Source: Bacteroidaceae bacterium (lineage in GTDB: Bacteria > Bacteroidota > Bacteroidia > Bacteroidales > Bacteroidaceae). From it: a stretch of DNA of 64,000 nt. The stretch is taken from positions 1-64,000 of the forward strand of contig JAFXGV010000052.1 in NCBI GenBank assembly GCA_017536765.1, given 5' to 3'. Both the position numbers and the translations under genes were made by a program. The notes below the pieces were generated by a model that did not search any database, had not been told where the DNA came from, and saw nothing but the letters and a program-made list of their open reading frames with translations. Position 1 is the stretch's first letter, and every line of letters begins with the position of its first letter. Below are positions 1-7,972 of the stretch, piece after piece.

Positions 1-380
1 AGCCGAGGTTCGGCTATGCCAATGTTTTTGGAGAAAAAGCCTTTTTATTTATTCGTGTTGGCAATACTTGTTATTCGCAACCCGCGTTGCACGCGACCTA
101 TTGCTACAAGTATTGCCGATTAAATTTCATTTAATTCCGGAGCCTCCAAAAAATCAGCTACGTTTTCCGTTAAGAAAGCGACCATATGCGCAGAGCTCTT
201 TGTTTTACGAAATTCGGCTGCGCTCGTTGCGTGTGCAAGCAAGCTTGCTCCCACTCGCTGGCACGAATTTTGGTACTTTGAATAAAGCACTCTCGCTCGG
301 CAATTCGTAAGTAAACTTACATTGCGCTCGCTTAATCGTGCTTTTCTATCGGCATAGAAAGTACATAAAAAATATAACCA
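1..380. other. Gene-poor leader region, possible dispersed-repeat remnant
   Basis: No convincing gene is seen here. An 80-codon open frame at 68-310 (+) exists, but its composition (many Leu, Pro, Arg and Ser, no domain, no promoter box upstream) looks like translated non-coding DNA. I have an impression of having met very similar conceptual proteins annotated as hypothetical in other Bacteroidales, which would fit a dispersed non-coding repeat, but I cannot verify this here. Several short hairpin-forming stretches are present, including GCAAC/GTTGC at 77-90 nested inside the 12-bp inverted repeat listed separately. Confidence 0.35.
60..117. repeat. 12-bp perfect inverted repeat with 34-nt loop
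   Basis: GGCAATACTTGT at 60-71 is exactly the reverse complement of ACAAGTATTGCC at 106-117. The loop contains a second small hairpin, GCAAC at 77-81 with GTTGC at 86-90. There is no T-run after either arm, so it does not look like a terminator. It could be a structured RNA leader, a recombination site or an element end. Confidence 0.5.
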
Positions 381-382
381 AA

Positions 383-540
383 ATGAGAGAATACCCGATA
401 ATCAGCACCGAGGAGTTTAGAGCGAGCCCAAAGTTTTGCAGGTGAGCCTTTTTGAGGCTGTGCATATGAATAGAGGTGGCGTAAACAATGTAAACACGAA
501 CACTATTGTGGTAAACGTAGATAAACCAAGTGAGAAATGA
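383..540 (+). pseudogene. Small ORF split over two frames
   Basis: An ATG at 383 opens a 20-codon frame ending at 445; the neighbouring frame is open from 421 to a stop at 538-540. Joining them by one frameshift between about 421 and 444 would give a product of roughly 50 residues that starts MREYPIIS and ends in an Asn/Val-rich tail. The last stop is followed 25 nt later by a good hairpin terminator (566-611), which suggests a once-transcribed small gene. An alternative is a standalone 24-codon ORF from the ATG at 466. No family is recognised and the frameshift could also be a sequencing error. Confidence 0.3.
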
Positions 541-565
541 TCTTTTGGATTAAACTCCCACACAA

Positions 566-611
566 AAAAATGTATCAATACAACCTTATTTGGTGATATT
601 GATACATTTTT
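566..611. terminator. Bidirectional hairpin terminator
   Basis: A 15-bp perfect stem is formed by 566-580 (A5 then TGTATCAATA) and 597-611, with a 16-nt loop. The A-run on one side and T-run on the other let it act in both directions: after the small ORF ending at 540 and after the flippase gene ending at 641 on the minus strand. Confidence 0.7.
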
Positions 612-640
612 ATTTTGAAAAGGTTTATTTAATTCCTCCT

Positions 641-2128
641 CTACCTCACAAACCTTTTAATTACAGGAATCTGGTTCAGTGGCAGGTCTTTCTTCACAAA
701 GTAGGCCACAAAAATAGACAACAGCAGGGTGTTCACCGCCATTTTGGCTATGCTGTTTTCAATGGGCAGCACAATGGAGATGCCATAGAGCACGGCAAAA
801 AGTGCCACATATGCGGCTATGCCCGTGATGTCGTATTTTGTGGCGTTGCGCTGCTGCCCCACAATGTAGGATAGTGTCATTGCGGTGAAGTAGCCGGCAA
901 AAGAGCCCCACGCGCAGGCTATATATCCGTATCGCGGCACAAACAGTATGTTCACCGCAAAAAGTATTGCACAGCCTATGAACGAGAATATGGCACCCCA
1001 GTAGGTTTCGTCGTTAAGTTTATACCAGAACGACAGGTTGAAATATATGCCCATAAATATCTCGGCGGCCATAACGATGGGCACTACCTTCAATCCCTCC
1101 CAATAGTCGGGGTTTATGAGGTGGCGCAGAATATCCATATAGAACATTACCACAAGGAAGGCCATCAGCGCTATCACAATAAAGTATTTCATTGCCTTGG
1201 CGTTGAGCGCCTTGCTGTCCTTGGTGGCGCTGTTGCCAAATACAAACGGCTCGTAGGCATAGCGGAAAGCCTGCATAAGCATTGCCATAATGGCTGCCAC
1301 CTTCACTGCGGCACCATAAACGCTCAGCTCCATTTTACCTTGCTGTCCGGGCACTAACTGTGTGTATATTATCTTGTCGGCATTCAGGTTCAGTATTCCC
1401 GCGATGCCAAGCAGCAGCAGGGGCCACGAGTATTTGAGCATACTTTTGAGCAGGGCTGTGTCGGCTGTGAAGCGGAACAGGCGGCATTCTGGTATGAAAA
1501 AGAGTGTGATGAAGGCCGTGCACACAAGGTTTATGAAAAAGACATAGAAGGCCTGGTTGTGGGGCGAATAAAAGCTGCCTATTACGTCGGGGTTTTTCTC
1601 GTATAGCACGGGCAGCAACAGGAACACTATGAGGTTGAGCGCTATGTTTGTGAAAATATTAAGCAGTTTGAGCGATGCAAATTTTATAGGCCTCTTTTGG
1701 AACCTCAACAGGCCAAACGGTATTGCCTGCAGTGCATCGAGCGCCACCACCACAGCCATTATGCCCACAAATTCGGGGTTGGCGGCATAGCCAAGCGCTG
1801 TGGATATATCGGGCAAAAAGAGGAACACCGCTGCAAGGAACACACCGCACAGCGTGCCAATCACCTGCATAGACATCGAGAAGGTTTTTGATACGTTGGC
1901 CCCCTCGCGGCTTGCGAAACGGAAGAAGGTGGTTTCAAAGCCAAAGGTAAGTATCATAAGCAGCAGGGCGGTCCAGGCATAGATGTTGGTTACCACGCCG
2001 TAGTTGCCGCTTTCCACGCTCATTTTGGCTGTGTACAATGGCACCAGCAGGTAGTTGAGAAAACGGCCCACTATGCTGCTGAGGCCATAAATAACAGTGT
2101 CTTTTGCAAGTGATTTCAGTTTGCCCAT
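641..2128 (-). CDS. Polysaccharide (O-antigen/capsule-type) flippase
   Basis: The 495-residue product is almost entirely hydrophobic, with about 12-14 membrane segments, and opens with the lysine-containing head MGKLKSLAKDTVIYGLSS typical of Wzx/RfbX members of the MOP exporter superfamily. Family members move undecaprenyl-linked sugar units across the inner membrane; the actual substrate cannot be read from sequence. The length is normal for the family. It lies 9 nt downstream of ruvB on the same strand and is probably co-transcribed with it; the hairpin at 566-611 ends the unit. MurJ is a related alternative, but the N-terminus and the absence of a murein cluster nearby favour a polysaccharide flippase. 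Confidence 0.85.
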   Translation of the reverse strand: MGKLKSLAKDTVIYGLSSIVGRFLNYLLVPLYTAKMSVESGNYGVVTNIYAWTALLLMILTFGFETTFFRFASREGANVSKTFSMSMQVIGTLCGVFLAAVFLFLPDISTALGYAANPEFVGIMAVVVALDALQAIPFGLLRFQKRPIKFASLKLLNIFTNIALNLIVFLLLPVLYEKNPDVIGSFYSPHNQAFYVFFINLVCTAFITLFFIPECRLFRFTADTALLKSMLKYSWPLLLLGIAGILNLNADKIIYTQLVPGQQGKMELSVYGAAVKVAAIMAMLMQAFRYAYEPFVFGNSATKDSKALNAKAMKYFIVIALMAFLVVMFYMDILRHLINPDYWEGLKVVPIVMAAEIFMGIYFNLSFWYKLNDETYWGAIFSFIGCAILFAVNILFVPRYGYIACAWGSFAGYFTAMTLSYIVGQQRNATKYDITGIAAYVALFAVLYGISIVLPIENSIAKMAVNTLLLSIFVAYFVKKDLPLNQIPVIKRFVR

Positions 2129-2137
2129 AGTGTTTGG

Positions 2138-3157
2138 TTAAAACAGTGTTCCTTGTTCTCCGTTATTGAAACGGCTGCGCCCCAAGTGCTTGTAGGCAAG
2201 GTCGGTAACCTCGCGGCCACGGAGTGTGCGTTTTATGAATCCCTCCTTTATCAAATAGGGCTCGTAAACCTCCTCTATTGTGCCGGCGTCCTCGCTCAAT
2301 GCGGTGGCTATGGTGCCTATACCCACGGGGCCGCCCTTGAATTTGTCTATGATGGTGCACAATATCTTGTTGTCAATCTCGTCGAGCCCGTAACGGTCTA
2401 TGTTCAATGCCTCCAATGCCATTTTTGCAATGGAGTTGTTTATGTGGCCGTCGCCCATCACCTGTGCAAAGTCGCGCACGCGGCGCAGCAAAGCGTTGGC
2501 AATACGCGGTGTTCCACGGCTGCGGCGGGCAATCTCGTAGGCTGCCTCCTCGTCGAATGTCACGTTCAGTATATTTGCCGAGCGACCTATGATGCCGGCG
2601 AGCGTTTTGCTGTCGTAATACTCAAGGTGCATATTTATGCCGAAACGGGCACGCAACGGGGCTGTGAGCAGGCCGCTGCGGGTGGTGGCACCTATCAAGG
2701 TAAACGGGTTCAGGTCTATCTGTATGGAACGTGCCGACGGCCCTTTGTCTATGAGAATATCTATTCTGTAATCCTCCATTGCCGAGTAGAGATACTCCTC
2801 AACAATGGGCGACAGGCGGTGAATCTCATCGATGAACAGCACGTCGTTGGGTTCCAGCGATGTGAGTATGCCGGCAAGGTCGCCGGGCTTGTCGAGCACA
2901 GGGCCCGATGTCACCTTGAACCCCACCCCTAATTCGTTGGCAATGATATTGCTCAATGTGGTTTTTCCCAGTCCCGGAGGGCCGTGCAGCAGTACGTGGT
3001 CGAGCGACTCGCCACGCATCTTGGCAGCCGAGACAAAGATTTTAAGGTTGCTCACCACCTTGTCCTGCCCGCTGAAATGGGAGAAGGTCAATGGGCGCAG
3101 AGCATTCTCGAACTCCTTGTCGCTGTTTTTGCCACGTATATTGAAATCTTCGCTCAT
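2138..3157 (-). CDS. ruvB: Holliday junction branch-migration helicase RuvB
   Basis: This 339-residue protein has the normal RuvB length and layout: an N-terminal AAA+ ATPase with Walker [10 protein letters not shown] (about residues 59-67), Walker B FIDEIHRL, sensor 1 GATTRSG, sensor 2 [13 protein letters not shown], and a C-terminal winged helix ending TDLAYKHLG. RuvB hexamers drive branch migration of Holliday junctions loaded by RuvA, with RuvC resolving them. The ATG at 3157 sits about 24 nt after a TATCTTCG promoter box on the minus strand, and the flippase follows after 9 nt. Confidence 0.97.
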   Translation of the reverse strand: MSEDFNIRGKNSDKEFENALRPLTFSHFSGQDKVVSNLKIFVSAAKMRGESLDHVLLHGPPGLGKTTLSNIIANELGVGFKVTSGPVLDKPGDLAGILTSLEPNDVLFIDEIHRLSPIVEEYLYSAMEDYRIDILIDKGPSARSIQIDLNPFTLIGATTRSGLLTAPLRARFGINMHLEYYDSKTLAGIIGRSANILNVTFDEEAAYEIARRSRGTPRIANALLRRVRDFAQVMGDGHINNSIAKMALEALNIDRYGLDEIDNKILCTIIDKFKGGPVGIGTIATALSEDAGTIEEVYEPYLIKEGFIKRTLRGREVTDLAYKHLGRSRFNNGEQGTLF

Positions 3158-3180
3158 ATTTCTCTTAAAGTTATCACCCG

Positions 3181-3188
3181 CGAAGATA
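3181..3188 (-). promoter_or_regulatory. Putative -7 box of ruvB
   Basis: Read on the minus strand this is TATCTTCG, matching the TAnnTT(T/C)G pattern found before many genes in this window (prfB, engB and tilS carry the identical octamer). It is 24 nt upstream of the ruvB start. No good TTTG is seen exactly 19 nt further upstream. Confidence 0.5.
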
Positions 3189-3386
3189 CAACAAAGAAAC
3201 GAAAGTGTGTGCGAAATGCAGAAAGAATGTTGTCTGTTGGAAATCCTGTAGTATTTGTCAAAATGTTACGCTCTCCTTGAAGGATAAAATTATCACAGCA
3301 TCCTGTGAGTATATTTACAGCGAATTCAGTAAATTAAGGAGTTATGAATTTTTCAACAAATCTTCTTTTATTAACGATAAAATAGA

Positions 3387-3394
3387 TAACTTTG
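3387..3394 (+). promoter_or_regulatory. Putative -7 box of the DUF4062 gene
   Basis: TAACTTTG is an exact match to the Bacteroidota -7 consensus TAnnTTTG. It ends 21 nt before the ATG at 3416, which supports that start and predicts a very short 5' leader. The surrounding 3158-3415 region is AT-rich and otherwise without features. Confidence 0.6.
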
Positions 3395-3415
3395 CGTTAA
3401 GTACTATATGCGATT

Positions 3416-4870
3416 ATGAAACGAATTAAAATATTCATAAGCAGTGTGCAAAGTGAATTTGCCGAGGAACGTGCGATGCTTTGCCATTACATCCGAACAG
3501 ACGCCCTGTTGGGTAAATTTTTTGAGCCATTTATATTTGAGGAAGTTCCGGCTAACGAATATGCTGCAAGTAACGTGTATTTGAAAGAAGTGGAACTTTG
3601 TGATATTTACTTGGGGTTGTATGGTAATCTTTATGGATATGAGGATGCATATGGGCTTTCTCCTACAGAACGTGAATATGATTTGGCTGCAACGCTTCAT
3701 AAAAGTCGTTTAATATACATAAAAAGCATAGGAGAAGAAAAAAGGCATCCCAAAGAAGCTGCTTTGATAAAAAAGGTAGAACGCGATATTGTGCGTAAAA
3801 CTTTCGTGGATATTGATGGTTTGCGAACTTCAGTCTATGCTTCGTTAATACGATATTTGGAGGAGAAGGAATATATTCGCTGGCGACCATTCGATGCTTC
3901 TAATGATAATGGAGCGAATTTAGAAGATTTGGATGAGGATAAGATGAGGAATTTTATTCATATGGCACGCGCAAAGCGCAATTTTCCTCTTCCTGTTGAA
4001 ACATCACCTGTATCGTTGCTTACACATCTCGACTTGATAGACGAGAAAGGCCGACTGGCCAATGCTGCGATATTGCTATTTGGGAATAAACCTCAAAAAT
4101 ACTTCATTACATCGGAGGTTAAATGTGTGCAGTTTTATGGAAATGTGGTGGAAAAACCTATGCCTGCATATCAGATTTATAGAGGTGATGTTTTTGAACT
4201 TGTCGATCAAGCCACAAGTTTTGTAATGAGCCGCATCAACAATTGGGTTGGAACGCGTGCCGAAGGAGAGAAAGCCGATATACCAACACACCCCGAATTG
4301 CCCATAGATGCCGTTAGAGAGGCTATTGTCAATGCTGTATGTCATAGAGATTATACAAGTAATGCCAGTGTTCAAGTAATGCTGTTTCGAGACAGATTGG
4401 AGGTTTGGAACCCCGGCACATTGCCATATGGATTAACTGTACAAAAATTACACGGTCCTCATAAGTCTTTACCAGCCAATCCTTTACTTGCCGATCCAAT
4501 GTATTGGAATGGCTATATCGAAAAGGTTGGTACAGGAACGGAAGATATTATAAACAAATGCAGTGAATATGGGCTGAAAACACCGGAATTTTATCAAGAA
4601 GAAGATTTCAGGGTAGTTATTTGGCGTGTAAATGACAACGACTCTAAATGTTCCAATAGTGATCCAACAGTGTTCCAAAGTGTTCCAACGAATGAGAAAA
4701 AATTGCTATATATTATAAAAGAAACACCATCTGTTTCAAGAGCAACCCTTTCAAAACGGTTAAATATCAGTGAGCGCCAAATCAGAAAAATATTAGATCA
4801 ATTGCGCAAAGATGGTGTATTAACACGAGAAGGAGGAAATTCGGGAAAATGGATCATCAATAAGATGTAG
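3416..4870 (+). CDS. DUF4062 - RecG-like ATPase-fold - winged-helix protein
   Basis: The 484-residue product has three parts. Residues 1-105 look like DUF4062 (start MKRIKIFISSVQSEF, then LCDIYLGLYGNLYG and SPTEREYDLA). Residues about 175-405 match the C-terminal half of Schlafen-AlbA_2/RecG-like transcriptional regulators, including an HATPase_c_4-type segment EAIVNAVCHRDY near residue 301 and EKVGTGTEDI near 375. Residues 428-482 form a winged-helix domain (SRATLSKRLNISERQIRKIL). The usual AlbA_2 DNA-binding module at the N-terminus is not obvious; DUF4062 takes its place. The gene is much richer in A+T codons than its neighbours, suggesting transfer. Function is inferred to be regulatory or defence-related; no experimental role is known to me. 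Confidence 0.75.
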   Translation: MKRIKIFISSVQSEFAEERAMLCHYIRTDALLGKFFEPFIFEEVPANEYAASNVYLKEVELCDIYLGLYGNLYGYEDAYGLSPTEREYDLAATLHKSRLIYIKSIGEEKRHPKEAALIKKVERDIVRKTFVDIDGLRTSVYASLIRYLEEKEYIRWRPFDASNDNGANLEDLDEDKMRNFIHMARAKRNFPLPVETSPVSLLTHLDLIDEKGRLANAAILLFGNKPQKYFITSEVKCVQFYGNVVEKPMPAYQIYRGDVFELVDQATSFVMSRINNWVGTRAEGEKADIPTHPELPIDAVREAIVNAVCHRDYTSNASVQVMLFRDRLEVWNPGTLPYGLTVQKLHGPHKSLPANPLLADPMYWNGYIEKVGTGTEDIINKCSEYGLKTPEFYQEEDFRVVIWRVNDNDSKCSNSDPTVFQSVPTNEKKLLYIIKETPSVSRATLSKRLNISERQIRKILDQLRKDGVLTREGGNSGKWIINKM

Positions 4871-4970
4871 ATATAAAAGTAACAATTCCTTTAATAGCCG
4901 GTATAATATCTACGGAGTGTGATAATAAGCCATTTGTAAATCTAACAGTAGTATAAAGTGAATATGAATT

Positions 4971-6206
4971 ATGGTTCTTAACTATATTTGGGTGGCATTC
5001 TTTTTGGTGGCATTTGCCATAGCTGTGTGTCGGTTGGTGTTTATGGGCGATGTGGAGGTTTTCCCCGCCATAATGACCTCAACGTTCGACACGGCACGCA
5101 CTGCGTTCGAAATTTCCATAGGCCTCACCGGTGTTCTTTCGCTGTGGATGGGTATAATGAAGATAGGTGAGCGCGGTGGCCTTGTAGCTGCTCTTGCCCG
5201 CTTGTTGAGCCCCGTGCTGTGCAAAATTTTTCCCGATATTCCCAAGGGGCACCCTGCAATGGGCACTATGTTTATGAACTTTTCGGCCAATCTGTTGGGG
5301 CTCGACAATGCCGCCACTCCTATGGGCCTTAAGGCTATGCAGGAGCTGCAGGAGATAAACCCGCAGAGGGATGTTGCCAGCAACCCTATGATTATGTTCT
5401 TGGTGCTCAACACATCGGGGCTCACACTTATTCCTGTGTCGGTGCTTCTCTACCGTGCGCAGCTTGGTGCCGCCAACCCTACCGATGTGTTTATCCCCAT
5501 ACTCATAGCTACCACCGTTTCCACCGTAGTGGGGCTCATTGTCACAAGCATCTATCAGCGCATAAATCTTTTTAACCGCACTATACTGCTCTTTCTGCTG
5601 TCGATATGTCTGTTGGTGGCGTTTGGCACTTGGGGTATGATGCAGCTGTCGCAGGTGCAGATAGAGATAGTATCCACTTCGCTTGCCAATATTATACTCT
5701 TTTCTGTTATAATTATGTTTATTCTGGCCGGTGTGCGTGCACGTATAAATGTGTATGATGCCTTCATCGAGGGTGCAAAAGATGGTTTCTCCACCGCTGT
5801 GCGCATAATCCCTTACCTTGTGGCAATATTGGTTGCCGTGGGTGTGTTCCGTGCATCGGGTGGAATGGATGTTATTATGGGTGCCGTTGCCTGGTGTGCC
5901 GAAAGTGTGGGTGTGGGCAGCGATTTTGTGGGTGCCCTTCCCACCGCAATTATGAAGCCCTTGAGCGGCAGCGGTGCACGTGGTATGATGATTGATGCAA
6001 TGACCACCTACGGGGCCGACTCTTTTGCAGGCCGTTTGGCTTGCCTCTTCCAGGGTGCCACCGACACCACATTTTATATTCTTGCCGTCTATTTCGGCAG
6101 CGTGGGCATAAGAAAAACACGCCACGCTGTGGCCTGCGGCCTTATGGCCGATGCTGCGGGCATTATAGCGGCCATTGCGATTGGTTATATATTCTTTGGA
6201 AATTAA
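4971..6206 (+). CDS. SpmA/SpmB-type nucleoside-recognition membrane protein
   Basis: A 411-residue multi-pass inner-membrane protein with two Gate/nucleoside-recognition halves: the first contains MNFSANLLGLDNAATPMG and the second ALPTAIMKPLSGSGARGM and DTTFYILAVYFGSVG. This is the arrangement of Bacillus SpmA and SpmB joined into one chain, which is common in Bacteroidota. The family is assigned to the nucleoside transporter/recognition superfamily, but the substrate in non-sporulating bacteria is unknown. The ATG at 4971 is the first in frame. ybeY follows 10 nt after the stop and is probably in the same transcript. Confidence 0.82.
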   Translation: MVLNYIWVAFFLVAFAIAVCRLVFMGDVEVFPAIMTSTFDTARTAFEISIGLTGVLSLWMGIMKIGERGGLVAALARLLSPVLCKIFPDIPKGHPAMGTMFMNFSANLLGLDNAATPMGLKAMQELQEINPQRDVASNPMIMFLVLNTSGLTLIPVSVLLYRAQLGAANPTDVFIPILIATTVSTVVGLIVTSIYQRINLFNRTILLFLLSICLLVAFGTWGMMQLSQVQIEIVSTSLANIILFSVIIMFILAGVRARINVYDAFIEGAKDGFSTAVRIIPYLVAILVAVGVFRASGGMDVIMGAVAWCAESVGVGSDFVGALPTAIMKPLSGSGARGMMIDAMTTYGADSFAGRLACLFQGATDTTFYILAVYFGSVGIRKTRHAVACGLMADAAGIIAAIAIGYIFFGN

Positions 6207-6216
6207 ATATTGAACT

Positions 6217-6627
6217 ATGATAAGTTACCAGACCGAGGGCGTTAAGATGCCCGCAATAAAACGCCGCGCTGTGAGCGCGTGGGTGAAGGCTGTTGCAGCC
6301 ACATACGGCAAAAAGGTGGGCGAAATAGCCTATATCTTCTGCGATGACGAGAAAATCCTGGAGGTGAACCGCGAGTATCTGCAACACGACTACTACACCG
6401 ATATCATTACATTCGACTACTGCGAGGGCGACACCATAAGCGGCGACCTCTTCATCTCGCTCGACACTGTGAAGAGCAACAGCGAACTTGTGGGTGCCAC
6501 ATACGAGCAGGAGCTTTTCCGCGTGATAATACACGGTATTCTGCACCTGTGCGGTATAAACGACAAAGGCCCCGGGGAGCGCGAAATAATGGAGGCTTGC
6601 GAGAATAAAGCACTCGCAATGCTATAA
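6217..6627 (+). CDS. ybeY: rRNA maturation factor YbeY
   Basis: The 136-residue protein carries the metal-binding signature of the UPF0054 family near its C-terminus (HGILHLCGINDK, about residues 105-116). YbeY acts in 16S rRNA 3' end processing and ribosome quality control as a metal-dependent RNase. In the canonical H-x3-H-x5-H motif the third histidine is absent here (the position falls in GINDKGPGE); I recall Bacteroidota homologues with the same loss, so this is likely a lineage trait rather than decay. The last 6 nt overlap the convergent deacylase gene. Confidence 0.9.
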   Translation: MISYQTEGVKMPAIKRRAVSAWVKAVAATYGKKVGEIAYIFCDDEKILEVNREYLQHDYYTDIITFDYCEGDTISGDLFISLDTVKSNSELVGATYEQELFRVIIHGILHLCGINDKGPGEREIMEACENKALAML

Positions 6628-7695
6628 TTCAAGCCCGTCGAGCATCTGCACAAAAATATCGAGCCCCTCGCGTATTTCGCTTATCTTTATGAATTCCCCT
6701 GCGGTGTGCGAGCGGGCCGATTCGCCGGGCCCCATCTTAAGCGTGGGAATCTTCAGCAGTGCCTGGTTCGACAGGGTGGGGGAACCGAACGGCTCTCGGC
6801 CAAGCTCTATGGCACGTTTCACAAGCGGGTGTTCGGTGCTTATGAACGATGAATTGAGCCTTGTGGAGCGGGCATTGACATCGCACGCCACACTGTTGCT
6901 TATTATCTCCAAAAGCTCCTTGTTGGAGTAACACTCGTTGCTGCGCACATCCACCACAAAACTGCATTCATCGGGGATTACATTGTGCTGCGTGCCGGCC
7001 ATTATCTGTGTAACGCTCATTTTTACATCGCCCAAAAGTGCCGATGACTTGGGGAATTTATGAGTGCGGAACCACTCAATATCCTGCATAGCTTTGTAAA
7101 TGGCATTCTCGCCCGTGTTGCGGGCCGCGTGCCCGGCCACTCCGTGTGCAACGCAGTCGAGCACCATCAGCCCCTTTTCGGCAATGGCAGGCTGCATAGC
7201 TGTGGGCTCGCCCACTATGGCGCAGGCAATGGGCGGCAAGTGGGGGATAACCGCCTCGATGCCGTTTTTGCCACTCACCTCCTCCTCGGCCGATGCAAGG
7301 AACACCGTGTTGTACTGCTGTGGCTTCTTGCAAATGAGATAGAACAGTTGGAGCATGGTTACTAATGAGCCGCCATCGTCGTTGCTGCCAAGCCCATAGA
7401 TGGCATCACCATCCACAATGGGTGTGTGCGGGTGTGTGCTCCACCCGGCAACGGGCTTCACAGTGTCTATGTGAGCATCGAGCAGCAGTGTGGGGCGCTG
7501 TGCATCGTATCCCGGGGCAATGCACCATATATTATTGCCGTGGCGGTGAATATCGAGCAGAACAGGGGTGCTGCGCTCTATAAACATTTGCAGTTTGTCG
7601 GCCGCAACGCTCTCGTCGCGGCTCACCGACGGGGTGCTTACGAGCATCTTCAACAGCTCCACCGCCTGTTTTATGTTCTTTTCTCCAAATTTCAT
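6622..7695 (-). CDS. argE: M20-family amidohydrolase, ArgE-type deacylase
   Basis: The 357-residue product has the M20 dimetal hydrolase motifs: LDAHIDTVKP (first metal His and Asp), GLGSNDDGGSL (bridging Asp) and ASAEEEVSG (catalytic Glu pair). Closest by pattern to ArgE/DapE deacylases; in Bacteroidales the ArgE homologue removes the acyl group from N-acyl-citrulline or N-acyl-ornithine in arginine synthesis. Other in-frame ATGs lie at 7707 and 7716, but a TATTTTTG promoter box at 7718-7725 predicts transcription starting near 7711, so the start MKFGEKN at 7695 is preferred. The other arg genes are not in the window. Confidence 0.85.
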   Translation of the reverse strand: MKFGEKNIKQAVELLKMLVSTPSVSRDESVAADKLQMFIERSTPVLLDIHRHGNNIWCIAPGYDAQRPTLLLDAHIDTVKPVAGWSTHPHTPIVDGDAIYGLGSNDDGGSLVTMLQLFYLICKKPQQYNTVFLASAEEEVSGKNGIEAVIPHLPPIACAIVGEPTAMQPAIAEKGLMVLDCVAHGVAGHAARNTGENAIYKAMQDIEWFRTHKFPKSSALLGDVKMSVTQIMAGTQHNVIPDECSFVVDVRSNECYSNKELLEIISNSVACDVNARSTRLNSSFISTEHPLVKRAIELGREPFGSPTLSNQALLKIPTLKMGPGESARSHTAGEFIKISEIREGLDIFVQMLDGLEL

Positions 7696-7717
7696 ATCAC
7701 ATTGCATAATTACCATG

Positions 7718-7725
7718 CAAAAATA
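7718..7725 (-). promoter_or_regulatory. Putative -7 box of the argE-type gene
   Basis: On the minus strand the octamer reads TATTTTTG, an exact TAnnTTTG match. Its position places the transcript start at about 7711, which rules out the upstream ATG at 7716 as translation start. Confidence 0.5.
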
Positions 7726-7905
7726 GAGTAAATTCTTTTTACTTTGCAGAATTAGAAAGGTAAATCTCCGTAATTTATATTTTCATCTTCATTTACAATA
7801 CGGCGATGTACCCCTCTATTCTTGTGAAAAACCGAACAAAAAAACAATATTCTCATTGAATTTGTGTCAAATTTTCATCGAATAATAAAAATAAGTGATG
7901 TTTTT

Positions 7906-7936
7906 TTCGTTTTTCCTTAAATATTTTATACTTTCG
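7906..7936 (+). promoter_or_regulatory. Putative promoter of alanine dehydrogenase
   Basis: TTCG at 7906-7909, a 19-nt spacer, then TACTTTCG at 7929-7936. This is the TTTG-N19-TAnnTTTG promoter with a T-to-C change in both boxes; the same TTCG variant recurs before ruvB, prfB, engB, recR and tilS. The gene starts 37 nt downstream at 7973. Confidence 0.55.
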
Positions 7937-7972
7937 TCTGCTCAAATGTGAAACTAATAAATTTATGATAAT

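Noticed and set aside
68..310. An 80-codon ORF near the left edge
   Set aside because: No promoter, start context or domain; composition fits non-coding repeat DNA, so it is reported only as part of the leader region.
5079..6125. A 348-codon antisense frame across the SpmAB-like gene
   Set aside because: Composition full of His/Cys/Gly and no recognisable motif; a mirror of the membrane protein's codons.
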